Positions 41,761 through 55,187 of a stretch of 64,000 nucleotides of DNA are shown here, piece by piece. The notes beneath the pieces are model-generated. The model saw only the letters and a program-made list of their open reading frames with translations. It had not been told where the DNA came from and did not search any database. How positions within the stretch are numbered: the stretch's first letter is position 1; each line of letters starts with the position of its first letter. The position numbers were made by a program, and so were the translations under genes. Source of the stretch: Prostheceraeus crozeri (taxonomy: Eukaryota > Platyhelminthes > Polycladida > Euryleptidae); NCBI GenBank assembly GCA_907163375.1, contig CAJQUW010007301.1, forward strand, positions 82,026 to 146,025, in the 5' to 3' direction.

Positions 41761-43416
41761 CACTTTTGCCATTTAGAAAACAAATTCTTTTCATATTCAT
41801 CCAAATCAACACTGCACCACTGCTGCTGTTGCACAATCCTTTTACCTTCATTGCCGTCTCTAAAGCATCTCCTCTTCCTATTGACCTATTGGCTTTCCAT
41901 TACTAGATGTCTATAACTTTCTCATTTTACAATCCGATTTCTATCTCAGCTTCCAAACTGATCAAAAACATCATGAACGGCTATGCCTATCTACACTCAA
42001 TACACCAGGCCGCTCAACATTCATTCTCACACAACCATTCGCATTTGACAGTTTTGTTGATTTTTATTCCATACTTGATTTCAAGCATTAGCCCAAAACA
42101 AACCGACACGATGTCTTCTTCCCTCAGCTTCTGATGCATGATGGAAAGAGCCCGAGGCCTTTCCTTCCTGTTGTCTTTCATTTGTCCGTCCTTGGATTTC
42201 ATCCTCTCAGCCACAAGTCACTGACTCACACGATTCAAGCATGAAATCAACTTCTCCAAATACACCGATTATATATCACATCACTCGCTTATGCATACAA
42301 CTCATCTTTTCAACGCAAAAGCTATGCAACATGCAACAAATCAATACACCCAACTACCCCACTCAACAACAACAACACCTTCCCACAGCCGCATACTGTT
42401 CAAAACAAACTCCAACATGCATTCTCATAGAAAAAGCCCTGACTATCTATGGCAATATTAATTTCTATGTGGTTTCCAGAGATAGTTCACGGTACTTATA
42501 TTCTTCTCCCCCACCCCCACCCACGCCACATTGTCCAACTTTTCCAAATTGATCAGATTTCATCAAACTTAGTCACATTGGATTTATAACAGACTTCATT
42601 TGTCACTGAGTGACAGCACAACACCACTCAGAAGTCTTACCTGAACCCTGACATGAAGGATTCGTCCCTTGGATACTCAGTTGGCATACAAGGTACAGCT
42701 GTGATCATTAACTTCGTGGGATTGTTGTTTACAGACAAATGACGGGCAGCTAGTTGTCTAATTCTGAGGCTGTAAATGTTCTACAAGTCAGATAAGAGGA
42801 ATATTCCTAACTCAGCGCTTTTGAGTAATGAATGAGGCTGTCCTTTGGAGCAAGAGAAGATCGTTAACGATGCAACACTCCCGGGCGTCAACAACAGAAA
42901 TGTGGGGGGAAAGAATAGAAGTAGCCTACTTACTTCACAAATTAGTACGTAAGAGAGGAAATCATTCAATTTCACAAATCCTTCTCGTCTTCACATTCTC
43001 GAACTCTCCTTCATTCTGAAATTCTTGCATTAAGACAATCACACCTGACTCAACATCACACTGATCAACAAACATTCAAACAGCATCACTGAAATCACAC
43101 ACCATTCATGTGATGCCATTTCAAAAGAATAAGATTGGAAGCGGTTCTGGCTTGATCCTTGATTTACACAATGGGCCAGCTGCCTGCATATTGCCACTAG
43201 CTACTCGCGATAAGAGAAATCCAACGAGCTATTTCGCATACCACCCTTCTCATTTCATGGAACACGGCAAGCTACTGAACCGATTTCATGCATAGGCCTG
43301 TCATCAATGTCGATGACACAGTCTGCCTACATGTATTGCTTCAGACACCACCAACATGAAAGCAATTGCCAATTCACTGACGATTGAAACAGCTACAACT
43401 TCCATTGCAATGTCAA

Positions 43417-43487
43417 GCGTCGGTGGTTCAGTGGTAGAATGCTCGCCTGCCACGCGGGCGACCCGGGTTCGATTCCCGGCCGACGCA
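43417..43487 (+). tRNA. tRNA-Gly (GCC), left arm unit 7
   Basis: Unchanged tRNA; a-type 5' flank, long spacing. Confidence 0.97.
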
Positions 43488-45106
43488 CACTTTTGCCATT
43501 TAGAAAACAAATTCTTTTCATATTCATCCAAATCAACACTGCACCACTGCTGCTGTTGCACAATCCTTTTACCTTCATTGCCGTCTCTAAAGCATCTCCT
43601 CTTCCTATTGACCTATTGGCTTTCCATTACTAGATGTCTATAACTTTCTCATTTTACAATCCGATTTCTATCTCAGCTTCCAAACTGATCAAAAACATCA
43701 TGAACGGCTATGCCTATCTACACTCAATACACCAGGCCGCTCAACATTCATTCTCACACAACCATTCGCATTTGACAGTTTTGTTGATTTTTATTCCATA
43801 CTTGATTTCAAGCATTAGCCCAAAACAAACCGACACGATGTCTTCTTCCCTGAGCTTCTGATGCATGATGGAAAGAGCTCGAGGCCTTTCCTTCCTGTTG
43901 TCTTTCATTTGTCCGTCCTTGGATTTCATCCTCTCAGCCACAAATCACTGACTCACACGATTCAAGCATGAAATCAACTTCTCCAAATACACCGATTATA
44001 TATCACATCACTCGCTTATGCATACAACTCATCTTTTCAACGCAAAAGCTATGCAACATGCAACAAATCAATACACCCAACTACCCCACTCAACAACAAC
44101 AACACCTTCCCACAGCCGCATACTGTTCAAAACAAACTCCAACATGCATTCTCATAGAAAAAGCCCTGACTATCTATGGCAATATTAATTTCTATGTGGT
44201 TTCCAGAGATAGTTCACGGTACTTATATTCTTCTCCCCCACCCCCACCCACGCCACATTGTCCAACTTTTCCAAATTGATCAGATTTCATCAAACTTAGT
44301 CACATTGGATTTATAACAGACTTCATTTGTCACTGAGTGACAGCACAACACCACTCAGAAGTCTTACCTGAACCCTGACATGAAGGATTCGTACCTTGGA
44401 TACTCAGTTGGCATACAAGGTACAGCTGTGATCATTAACTTCGTGGGATTGTTGTTTACAGACAAATGACGGGCAGCTAGTTGTCTAATTCTGAGGCTGT
44501 AAATGTTCTACAAGTCAGATAAGAGGAATATTCCTAACTCAGCGCTTTTGAGTAATGAATGAGGCTGTCCTTTGGAGCAAGAGAAGATCGTTAACGATGC
44601 AACACTCCCGGGCGTCAACAACAGAAATGTGGGGGGAAAGAATAGAAGTAGCCTACTTACTTCACAAATCCTTCTCGTCTTCACATTCTCGAACTCTCCC
44701 TCATTCTGAAATTCTTGTATTAAGACAATCACACCTGACTCAACATCACACTGATCAACAAACATTCAAACAGCATCACTGAAATCACACACCAGTCATG
44801 TGATGCCATTTCAAAAGAATAAGATTGGAAGCGGTTCTGGCTTGATCCTTGATTTACACAATGGGCCAGCTGCCTGCATATTGCCACTAGCTATTCGCGA
44901 TAAGAGAAATGCAACGAGCTATTTCGCATACCACCCTTCTCATTTCATGGAACACGGCAAGCTACTGAACCGATTTCATGCATAGGCCTGTCATCAATGT
45001 CGATGACACAGTCTGCCTACATGTATTGCTTCAGACACCACCAACATGAAAGCAATTGCCAATTCACTGACGATTGAAACAGCTACAACTTCCGTTGCAA
45101 TGTCAA

Positions 45107-45177
45107 GCGTCGGTGGTTCAGTGGTAGAATGCTCGCCTGCCACGCGGGCGACCCGGGTTCGATTCCCGGCCGACGCA
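45107..45177 (+). tRNA. tRNA-Gly (GCC), left arm unit 8
   Basis: Unchanged tRNA; g-type 5' flank, short spacing. A one-base loss near 45569 (gagccgagg) marks this unit. Confidence 0.97.
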
Positions 45178-46832
45178 CACTTTTGCCATTTAGAAAACAA
45201 ATTCTTTTCATATTCATCCAAATCAACACTGCACCACTGCTGCTGTTGCACAATCCTTTTACCTTCATTGCCGTCTCTAAAGCATCTCCTCTTCCTATTG
45301 ACCTATTGGCTTTCCATTACTAGATGTCTATAACTTTCTCATTTTACAATCCGATTTCTATCTCAGCTTCCAAACTGATCAAAAACATCATGAACGGCTA
45401 TGCCTATCTACACTCAATACACCAGGCCGCTCAACATTCATTCTCACACAACCATTCGCATTTGACAGTTTTGTTGATTTTTATTCCATACTTGATTTCA
45501 AGCATTAGCCCAAAACAAACCGACACGATGTCTTCTTCCCTCAGCTTCTGATGCATGATGGAAAGAGCCGAGGCCTTTCCTTCCTGTTGTCTTTCATTTG
45601 TCCGTCCTTGGATTTCATCCTCTCAGCCACAAGTCACTGACTCACACGATTCAAGCATGAAATCAACTTCTCCAAATACACCGATTATATATCACATCAC
45701 TCGCTTATGCATACAACTCATCTTTTCAACGCAAAAGCTATGCAACATGCAACAAATCAATACACCCAACTACCCCACTCAACAACAACAACACCTTCCC
45801 ACAGCCGCATACTGCTCAAAACAAACTCCAACATGCATTCTCATAGAAAAAGCCCTGACTATCTATGGCAATATTAATTTCTATGTGGTTTCCAGAGATA
45901 GTTCACGGTACTTATATTCTTCTCCCCCACCCCCACCCACGCCACATTGTCCAACTTTTCCAAATTGATCAGATTTCATCAAACTTAGTCACATTGGATT
46001 TATAACAGACTTCATTTGTCACTGAGTGACAGCACAACACCACTCAGAAGTCTTACCTGAACCCTGACATGAAGGATTCGTCCCTTGGATACTCAGTTGG
46101 CATACAAGGTACAGCTGTGATCATTAACTTCGTGGGATTGTTGTTTACAGACAAATGACGGGCAGCTAGTTGTCTAATTCTGAGGCTGTAAATGTTCTAC
46201 AAGTCAGATAAGAGGAATATTCCTAACTCAGCGCTTTTGAGTAATGAATGAGGCTGTCCTTTGGAGCAAGAGAAGATCGTTAACGATGCAACACTCCCGG
46301 GCGTCAACAACAGAAATGTGGGGGGAAAGAATAGAAGTAGCCTACTTACTTCACAAATTAGTACGTAAGAGAGGAAATCATTCAATTTCACAAATCCTTC
46401 TCGTCTTCACATTCTCGAACTCTCCTTCATTCTGAAATTCTTGTATTAAGACAATCACACCTGACTCAACATCACACTGATCAACAAACATTCAAACAGC
46501 ATCACTGAAATCACACACCAGTCATGTGATGCCATTTCAAAAGAATAAGATTGGAAGCGGTTCTGGCTTGATCCTTGATTTACACAATGGGCCAGCTGCC
46601 TGCATATTGCCACTAGCTATTCGCGATAAGAGAAATGCAACGAGCTATTTCGCATACCACCCTTCTCATTTCATGGAACACGGCAAGCTACTGAACCGAT
46701 TTCATGCATAGGCCTGTCATCAATGTCGATGACACAGTCTGCCTACATGTATTGCTTCAGACACCACCAACATGAAAGCAATTGCCAATTCACTGACGAT
46801 TGAAACAGCTACAACTTCCATTGCAATGTCAA

Positions 46833-46903
46833 GCGTCGGTGGTTCAGTGGTAGAATGCTCGCCTGCCACGCGGGCGACCCGGGTTCGATTCCCGGCCGAC
46901 GCA
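46833..46903 (+). tRNA. tRNA-Gly (GCC), left arm unit 9
   Basis: Unchanged tRNA; last plus-strand copy, about 560 bp before the A-rich junction. Confidence 0.97.
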
Positions 46904-47460
46904 CACTTTTGCCATTTAGAAAACAAATTCTTTTCATATTCATCCAAATCAACACTGCACCACTGCTGCTGTTGCACAATCCTTTTACCTTCATTGCCGT
47001 CTCTAAAGCATCTCCTCTTCCTATTGACCTATTGGCTTTCCATTACTAGATGTCTATAACTTTCTCATTTTACAATCCGATTTCTATCTCAGCTTCCAAA
47101 CTGATCAAAAACATCATGAACGGCTATGCCTATCTACACTCAATACACCAGGCCGCTCAACATTCATTCTCACACAACCATTCGCATTTGACAGTTTTGT
47201 TGATTTTTATTCCATACTTGATTTCAAGCATTAGCCCAAAACAAACCGACACGATGTCTTCTTCCCTGAGCTTCTGATGCATGATGGAAAGAGCTCGAGG
47301 CCTTTCCTTCCTGTTGTCTTTCATTTGTCCGTCCTTGGATTTCATCCTCTCAGCCACAAATCACTGACTCACACGATTCAAGCATGAAATCAACTTCTCC
47401 AAATACACCGATTATATATCACATCACTCGCTTATGCATACAACTCATCTTTTCAACGCA

Positions 47461-47661
47461 AAAAAAAAAAAAAACCAAAAAAAAAAAACAACAAAAAACA
47501 AAAAACAAAAAAAAGCAAAAAAAAAAAAGCAAAAAAAAAAAAAAAAATAATAATGAAAAAAAACAGAAAAGGGCAAAGTAAAAAAAAAATAAAAAAAACA
47601 AAAAAAAGAAAAACAAAAAAAACCAAAAACGGAAACAAGCAAAAAACAAAGAAAAGCACGG
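47461..47661. repeat. A-rich low-complexity junction between the inverted array arms
   Basis: About 200 bp of A runs broken by single C, G or T bases. To its left the unit stops inside tttcaacgcaaaa; to its right the inverted unit resumes at agttgtatgcataagcg. These are the same place in the unit, within about 20 bp. Phe-rich or Lys-rich frames across it are meaningless. It looks like unreliable base-calling at a fold-back, or a decayed homopolymer at a palindrome centre. Confidence 0.8.
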
Positions 47662-48203
47662 AGTTGTATGCATAAGCGAGTGATGTGATATATAATCGGT
47701 GTATTTGGAGAAGTTGATTTCATGCTTGAATCGTGTGAGTCAGTGATTTGTGGCTGAGAGGATGAAATCCAAGGACGGACAAATGAAAGACAACAGGAAG
47801 GAAAGGCCTCGAGCTCTTTCCATCATGCATCAGAAGCTCAGGGAAGAAGACATCGTGTCGGTTTGTTTTGGGCTAATGCTTGAAATCAAGTATGGAATAA
47901 AAATCAACAAAACTGTCAAATGCGAATGGTTGTGTGAGAATGAATGTTGAGCGGCCTGGTGTATTGAGTGTAGATAGGCATAGCCGTTCATGATGTTGTT
48001 GATCAGTTTGGAAGCTTAGATAGAAATCGGATTGTAAAATGAGAAAGTTATAGACATCTAGTAATGGAAAGCCAATAGGTCAATAGGAAGAGAAGATGCT
48101 TTAGAGACGGCAATGAAGGTAAAAGGATTGTGCAACAGCAGCAGTGGTGCAGTGTTGATTTGGATGAATATGAAAAGAATTTGTTTTCTAAATGGCAAAA
48201 GTG

Positions 48204-48274
48204 TGCGTCGGCCGGGAATCGAACCCGGGTCGCCCGCGTGGCAGGCGAGCATTCTACCACTGAACCACCGACGC
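48204..48274 (-). tRNA. tRNA-Gly (GCC), right arm unit 1
   Basis: Exact reverse complement of the left-arm gene. The terminator (aaaa on the plus strand) is just left of it. Confidence 0.97.
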
Positions 48275-49932
48275 TTGACATTGCAATGGAAGTTGTAGCT
48301 GTTTCAATCGTCAGTGAATTGGCAATTGCTTTCATGTTGGTGGTGTCTGAAGCAATACATGTAGGCAGACTGTGTCATCGACATTGATGACAGGCCATTG
48401 CATGAAATCGGTTCAGTAGCTTGCCGTGTTCCATGAAATGAGAAGGGTGGTATGCGAAATAGCTCGTTGCATTTCTCTTATCGCGAATAGCTAGTGGCAA
48501 TATGCAGGCAGCTGGCCCATTGTGTAAATCAAGGGTCAAGCCAGAACCGCTTCCAATCTTATTCTTTTGAAATGGCATCACATGAATGGTTTGTGATTTC
48601 AGTGATGCTGTTTGAATGTTTGTTGATCAGTGTGATGTTGAGTCAGGTGTGATTGTCTTAATACAAGAATTTCAGAATGAAGGAGAGTTCGAGAATGTGA
48701 AGACGAGAAGGATTTGTGAAATTGAATGCTTTCCTCTCTTACGTACTAATTTGTGAAGTAAGTAGGCTACTTCTATTCTTTCCCCCCACATTTCTGTTGT
48801 TGACACCCGGGAGTGTTGCATCGTTAACGATCTTCTCTTGCTCCAAAGGGCGGCCTCATTCATTACTCAAAAAGCGCTGAGTTAGGAATATTCCTCTTAT
48901 CTGACTTGTAGAACATTTACTGCCTCAGAATTGGACAACTAGCTGCCCGTCATTTGTCTGTAGACAACAATCCCACGAAGTTAATGATCACAGCTGTACC
49001 TTGTATGCCAACTGAGTATCCAAGGGACGAATCCTTCATGTCAGGGTTCAGGTAAGACTTCTGAGTGGTGTTGTACTGTCACTCAGTGACAGATGAAGTC
49101 TGTTATAAATCCAATGTGACTAAGTTTGATGAAATCTGATCAATTTGGAAAAGTTGGACTATTGTGGCGTGGGTGGGGGTGGGGGAGAAGAATATAAGTA
49201 CCGTGAACTATCTCTGGAAACCACATAGAAATTAATATTGCCATAGATAGTCAGGGCTTTTTCTATGAGAATGCATGTTGGAGTTTGTTTTGAACAGTAT
49301 GCGGCTGTGGGAAGGTGTTGTTGTTGTTGAGTGGGGTAGTTGGGTGTATTGATTTGTTGCATGTTGCATAGCTTTTGCGTTGAAAAGATAAGTTGTATGC
49401 ATAAGCGAGTGATGTGATATATAATCGGTGTATTTGGAGAAGTTGATTTCATGCTTGAATCGTGTGAGTCAGTGATTTGTGGCTGAGAGGATGAAATCCA
49501 AGGACGGACAAATGAAAGACAACAGGAAGGAAAGGCCTCGAGCTCTTTCCATCATGCATCAGAAGCTCAGGGAAGAAGACATCGTGTCGGTTTGTTTTGG
49601 GCTAATGCTTGAAATCAAGTATGGAATAAAAATCAACAAAACTGTCAAATGCGAATGGTTGTGTGAGAATGAATGTTGAGCGGCCTGGTGTATTGAGTGT
49701 AGATAGGCATAGCCGTTCATGATGTTGTTGATCAGTTTGGAAGCTTAGATAGAAATCGGATTGTAAAATGAGAAAGTTATAGACATCTAGTAATGGAAAG
49801 CCAATAGGTCAATAGGAAGAGTAGATGCTTTAGAGACGGCAATGAAGGTAAAAGGATTGTGCAACAGCAGCAGTGGTGCAGTGTTGATTTGGATGAATAT
49901 GAAAAGAATTTGTTTTCTAAATGGCAAAAGTG

Positions 49933-50003
49933 TGCGTCGGCCGGGAATCGAACCCGGGTCGCCCGCGTGGCAGGCGAGCATTCTACCACTGAACCACCGA
50001 CGC
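49933..50003 (-). tRNA. tRNA-Gly (GCC), right arm unit 2
   Basis: Unchanged tRNA; 1729 bp from the previous one because of an extra a in the Ala-run-like ctcaaaaagcgc site at 48868. Confidence 0.96.
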
Positions 50004-51660
50004 TTGACATTGCAATGGAAGTTGTAGCTGTTTCAATCGTCAGTGAATTGGCAATTGCTTTCATGTTGGTGGTGTCTGAAGCAATACATGTAGGCAGACT
50101 GTGTCATCGACATTGATGACAGGCCATTGCATGAAATCGGTTCAGTAGCTTGCCGTGTTCCATGAAATGAGAAGGGTGGTATGCGAAATAGCTCGTTGCA
50201 TTTCTCTTATCGCGAATAGCTAGTGGCAATATGCAGGCAGCTGGCCCATTGTGTAAATCAAGGGTCAAGCCAGAACCGCTTCCAATCTTATTCTTTTGAA
50301 ATGGCATCACATGAATGGTGTGTGATTTCAGTGATGCTGTTTGAATGTTTGTTGATCAGTGTGAGGTTGAGTCAGGTGTGATTGTCTTAATACAAGAATT
50401 TCAGAATGAAGGAGAGTTCGAGAATGTGAAGACGAGAAGGATTTGTGAAATTGAATGCTTTCCTCTCTTACGTACTAATTTGTGAAGTAAGTAGGCTACT
50501 TCTATTCTTTCCCCCCACATTTCTGTTGTTGACGCCCGGGAGTGTTGCATCGTTAACGATCTTCTCTTGCTCCAAAGGACAGCCTCATTCATTACTCAAA
50601 AGCGCTGAGTTAGGAATATTCCTCTTATCTGACTTGTAGAACATTTACTGCCTCAGAATTAGACAACTAGCTGCCCGTCATTTGTCTGTAAACAACAATC
50701 CCACGAAGTTAATGATCACAGCTGTACCTTGTATGCCAACTGAGTATCCAAGGGACGAATCCTTCATGTCAGGGTTCAGGTAAGACTTCTGAGTGGTGTT
50801 GTACTGTCACTCAGTGACAGATGAAGTCTGTTATAAATCCAATGTGACTAAGTTTGATGAAATCTGATCAATTTGGAAAAGTTGGACTATTGTGGCGTGG
50901 GTGGGGGTGGGGGAGAAGAATATAAGTACCGTGAACTATCTCTGGAAACCACATAGAAATTAATATTGCCATAGATAGTCAGGGCTTTTTCTATGAGAAT
51001 GCATGTTGGAGTTTGTTTTGAACAGTATGCGGCTGTGGGAAGGTGTTGTTGTTGTTGAGTGGGGTAGTTGGGTGTATTGATTTGTTGCATGTTGCATAGC
51101 TTTTGCGTTGAAAAGATAAGTTGTATGCATAAGCGAGTGATGTGATATATAATCGGTGTATTTGGAGAAGTTGATTTCATGCTTGAATCGTGTGAGTCAG
51201 TGATTTGTGGCTGAGAGGATGAAATCCAAGGACGGACAAATGAAAGACAACAGGAAGGAAAGGCCTCGAGCTCTTTCCATCATGCATCAGAAGCTCAGGG
51301 AAGAAGACATCGTGTCGGTTTGTTTTGGGCTAATGCTTGAAATCAAGTATGGAATAAAAATCAACAAAACTGTCAAATGCGAATGGTTGTGTGAGAATGA
51401 ATGTTGAGCGGCCTGGTGTATTGAGTGTAGATAGGCATAGCCGTTCATGATGTTGTTGATCAGTTTGGAAGCTTAGATAGAAATCGGATTGTAAAATGAG
51501 AAAGTTATAGACATCTAGTAATGGAAAGCCAATAGGTCAATAGGAAGAGAAGATGCTTTAGAGACGGCAATGAAGGTAAAAGGATTGTGCAACAGCAGCA
51601 GTGGTGCAGTGTTGATTTGGATGAATATGAAAAGAATTTGTTTTCTAAATGGCAAAAGTG

Positions 51661-51731
51661 TGCGTCGGCCGGGAATCGAACCCGGGTCGCCCGCGTGGCA
51701 GGCGAGCATTCTACCACTGAACCACCGACGC
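51661..51731 (-). tRNA. tRNA-Gly (GCC), right arm unit 3
   Basis: Unchanged tRNA; unit with the agaagatgc marker shared with right arm unit 1. Confidence 0.97.
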
Positions 51732-53388
51732 TTGACATTGCAATGGAAGTTGTAGCTGTTTCAATCGTCAGTGAATTGGCAATTGCTTTCATGTTGGTGG
51801 TGTCTGAAGCAATACATGTAGGCAGACTGTGTCATCGACATTGATGACAGGCCATTGCATGAAATCGGTTCAGTAGCTTGCCGTGTTCCATGAAATGAGA
51901 AGGGTGGTATGCGAAATAGCTCGTTGCATTTCTCTTATCGCGAATAGCTAGTGGCAATATGCAGGCAGCTGGCCCATTGTGTAAATCAAGGGTCAAGCCA
52001 GAACCGCTTCCAATCTTATTCTTTTGAAATGGCATCACATGAATGGTTTGTGATTTCAGTGATGCTGTTTGAATGTTTGTTGATCAGTGTGATGTTGAGT
52101 CAGGTGTGATTGTCTTAATACAAGAATTTCAGAATGAAGGAGAGTTCGAGAATGTGAAGACGAGAAGGATTTGTGAAATTGAATGCTTTCCTCTCTTACG
52201 TACTAATTTGTGAAGTAAGTAGGCTACTTCTATTCTTTCCCCCCACATTTCTGTTGTTGACACCCGGGAGTGTTGCATCGTTAACGATCTTCTCTTGCTC
52301 CAAAGGACAGCCTCATTCATTACTCAAAAGCGCTGAGTTAGGAATATTCCTCTTATCTGACTTGTAGAACATTTACTGCCTCAGAATTAGACAACTAGCT
52401 GCCCGTCATTTGTCTGTAAACAACAATCCCACGAAGTTAATGATCACAGCTGTACCTTGTATGCCAACTGAGTATCCAAGGGACGAATCCTTCATGTCAG
52501 GGTTCAGGTAAGACTTCTGAGTGGTGTTGTACTGTCACTCAGTGACAGATGAAGTCTGTTATAAATCCAATGTGACTAAGTTTGATGAAATCTGATCAAT
52601 TTGGAAAAGTTGGACTATTGTGGCGTGGGTGGGGGTGGGGGAGAAGAATATAAGTACCGTGAACTATCTCTGGAAACCACATAGAAATTAATATTGCCAT
52701 AGATAGTCAGGGCTTTTTCTATGAGAATGCATGTTGGAGTTTGTTTTGAACAGTATGCGGCTGTGGGAAGGTGTTGTTGTTGTTGAGTGGGGTAGTTGGG
52801 TGTATTGATTTGTTGCATGTTGCATAGCTTTTGCGTTGAAAAGATAAGTTGTATGCATAAGCGAGTGATGTGATATATAATCGGTGTATTTGGAGAAGTT
52901 GATTTCATGCTTGAATCGTGTGAGTCAGTGATTTGTGGCTGAGAGGATGAAATCCAAGGACGGACAAATGAAAGACAACAGGAAGGAAAGGCCTCGAGCT
53001 CTTTCCATCATGCATCAGAAGCTCAGGGAAGAAGACATCGTGTCGGTTTGTTTTGGGCTAATGCTTGAAATCAAGTATGGAATAAAAATCAACAAAACTG
53101 TCAAATGCGAATGGTTGTGTGAGAATGAATGTTGAGCGGCCTGGTGTATTGAGTGTAGATAGGCATAGCCGTTCATGATGTTTTTGATCAGTTTGGAAGC
53201 TTAGATAGAAATCGGATTGTAAAATGAGAAAGTTATAGACATCTAGTAATGGAAAGCCAATAGGTCAATAGGAAGAGTAGATGCTTTAGAGACGGCAATG
53301 AAGGTAAAAGGATTGTGCAACAGCAGCAGTGGTGCAGTGTTGATTTGGATGAATATGAAAAGAATTTGTTTTCTAAATGGCAAAAGTG

Positions 53389-53459
53389 TGCGTCGGCCGG
53401 GAATCGAACCCGGGTCGCCCGCGTGGCAGGCGAGCATTCTACCACTGAACCACCGACGC
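53389..53459 (-). tRNA. tRNA-Gly (GCC), right arm unit 4
   Basis: Unchanged tRNA; unit with the agtagatgc and tgtttttgatc markers. Confidence 0.97.
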
Positions 53460-55116
53460 TTGACATTGCAATGGAAGTTGTAGCTGTTTCAATCGTCAGT
53501 GAATTGGCAATTGCTTTCATGTTGGTGGTGTCTGAAGCAATACATGTAGGCAGACTGTGTCATCGACATTGATGACAGGCCATTGCATGAAATCGGTTCA
53601 GTAGCTTGCCGTGTTCCATGAAATGAGAAGGGTGGTATGCGAAATAGCTCGTTGCATTTCTCTTATCGCGAATAGCTAGTGGCAATATGCAGGCAGCTGG
53701 CCCATTGTGTAAATCAAGGATCAAGCCAGAACCGCTTCCAATCTTATTCTTTTGAAATGGCATCACATGAATGGTTTGTGATTTCAGTGATGCTGTTTGA
53801 ATGTTTGTTGATCAGTGTGATGTTGAGTCAGGTGTGATTGTCTTAATACAAGAATTTCAGAATGAAGGAGAGTTCGAGAATGTGAAGACGAGAAGGATTT
53901 GTGAAATTGAATGCTTTCCTCTCTTACGTACTAATTTGTGAAGTAAGTAGGCTACTTCTATTCTTTCCCCCCACATTTCTGTTGTTGACGCCCGGGAGTG
54001 TTGCATCGTTAACGATCTTCTCTTGCTCCAAAGGACAGCCTCATTCATTACTCAAAAGCGCTGAGTTAGGAATATTCCTCTTATCTGACTTGTAGAACAT
54101 TTACTGCCTCAGAATTAGACAACTAGCTGCCCGTCATTTGTCTGTAAACAACAATCCCACGAAGTTAATGATCACAGCTGTACCTTGTATGCCAACTGAG
54201 TATCCAAGGGACGAATCCTTCATGTCAGGGTTCAGGTAAGACTTCTGAGTGGTGTTGTACTGTCACTCAGTGACAGATGAAGTCTGTTATAAATCCAATG
54301 TGACTAAGTTTGATGAAATCTGATCAATTTGGAAAAGTTGGACTATTGTGGCGTGGGTGGGGGTGGGGGAGAAGAATATAAGTACCGTGAACTATCTCTG
54401 GAAACCACATAGAAATTAATATTGCCATAGATAGTCAGGGCTTTTTCTATGAGAATGCATGTTGGAGTTTGTTTTGAACAGTATGCGGCTGTGGGAAGGT
54501 GTTGTTGTTGTTGAGTGGGGTAGTTGGGTGTATTGATTTGTTGCATGTTGCATAGCTTTTGCGTTGAAAAGATAAGTTGTATGCATAAGCGAGTGATGTG
54601 ATATATAATCGGTGTATTTGGAGAAGTTGATTTCATGCTTGAATCGTGTGAGTCAGTGATTTGTGGCTGAGAGGATGAAATCCAAGGACGGACAAATGAA
54701 AGACAACAGGAAGGAAAGGCCTCGAGCTCTTTCCATCATGCATCAGAAGCTCAGGGAAGAAGACATCGTGTCGGTTTGTTTTGGGCTAATGCTTGAAATC
54801 AAGTATGGAATAAAAATCAACAAAACTGTCAAATGCGAATGGTTGTGTGAGAATGAATGTTGAGCGGCCTGGTGTATTGAGTGTAGATAGGCATAGCCGT
54901 TCATGATGTTTTTGATCAGTTTGGAAGCTTAGATAGAAATCGGATTGTAAAATGAGAAAGTTATAGACATCTAGTAATGGAAAGCCAATAGGTCAATAGG
55001 AAGAGTAGATGCTTTAGAGACGGCAATGAAGGTAAAAGGATTGTGCAACAGCAGCAGTGGTGCAGTGTTGATTTGGATGAATATGAAAAGAATTTGTTTT
55101 CTAAATGGCAAAAGTG

Positions 55117-55187
55117 TGCGTCGGCCGGGAATCGAACCCGGGTCGCCCGCGTGGCAGGCGAGCATTCTACCACTGAACCACCGACGC
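55117..55187 (-). tRNA. tRNA-Gly (GCC), right arm unit 5
   Basis: Unchanged tRNA; its flank at 55290-55325 carries three private substitutions. Confidence 0.97.

Larger units (their letters stand above)
32390..47460 (+). repeat. tRNA-Gly tandem array, left arm: nine units, dimeric higher-order repeat
   Basis: tRNA starts at 33169, 34859, 36585, 38274, 40001, 41690, 43417, 45107 and 46833 give spacings 1690, 1726, 1689, 1727, 1689, 1727, 1690 and 1726. The short form lacks 37 bp between two ttcacaaat copies (long form near 32690, short form near 34415, 37830, 41250 and 44670), a simple slippage deletion. From about 37550 on, linked markers alternate as well: gattcgtacctt precedes short forms, gattcgtcccttgg precedes long ones. 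The repeat that is being copied is therefore a dimer of about 3416 bp. Units are otherwise nearly identical. The last unit breaks off in tttcaacgcaaaa at 47460. Confidence 0.92.

Noticed and set aside
47419-47723. Phe-rich and Lys-rich frames over the A-rich junction
   Set aside because: Homopolymer translation across a probably unreliable stretch.
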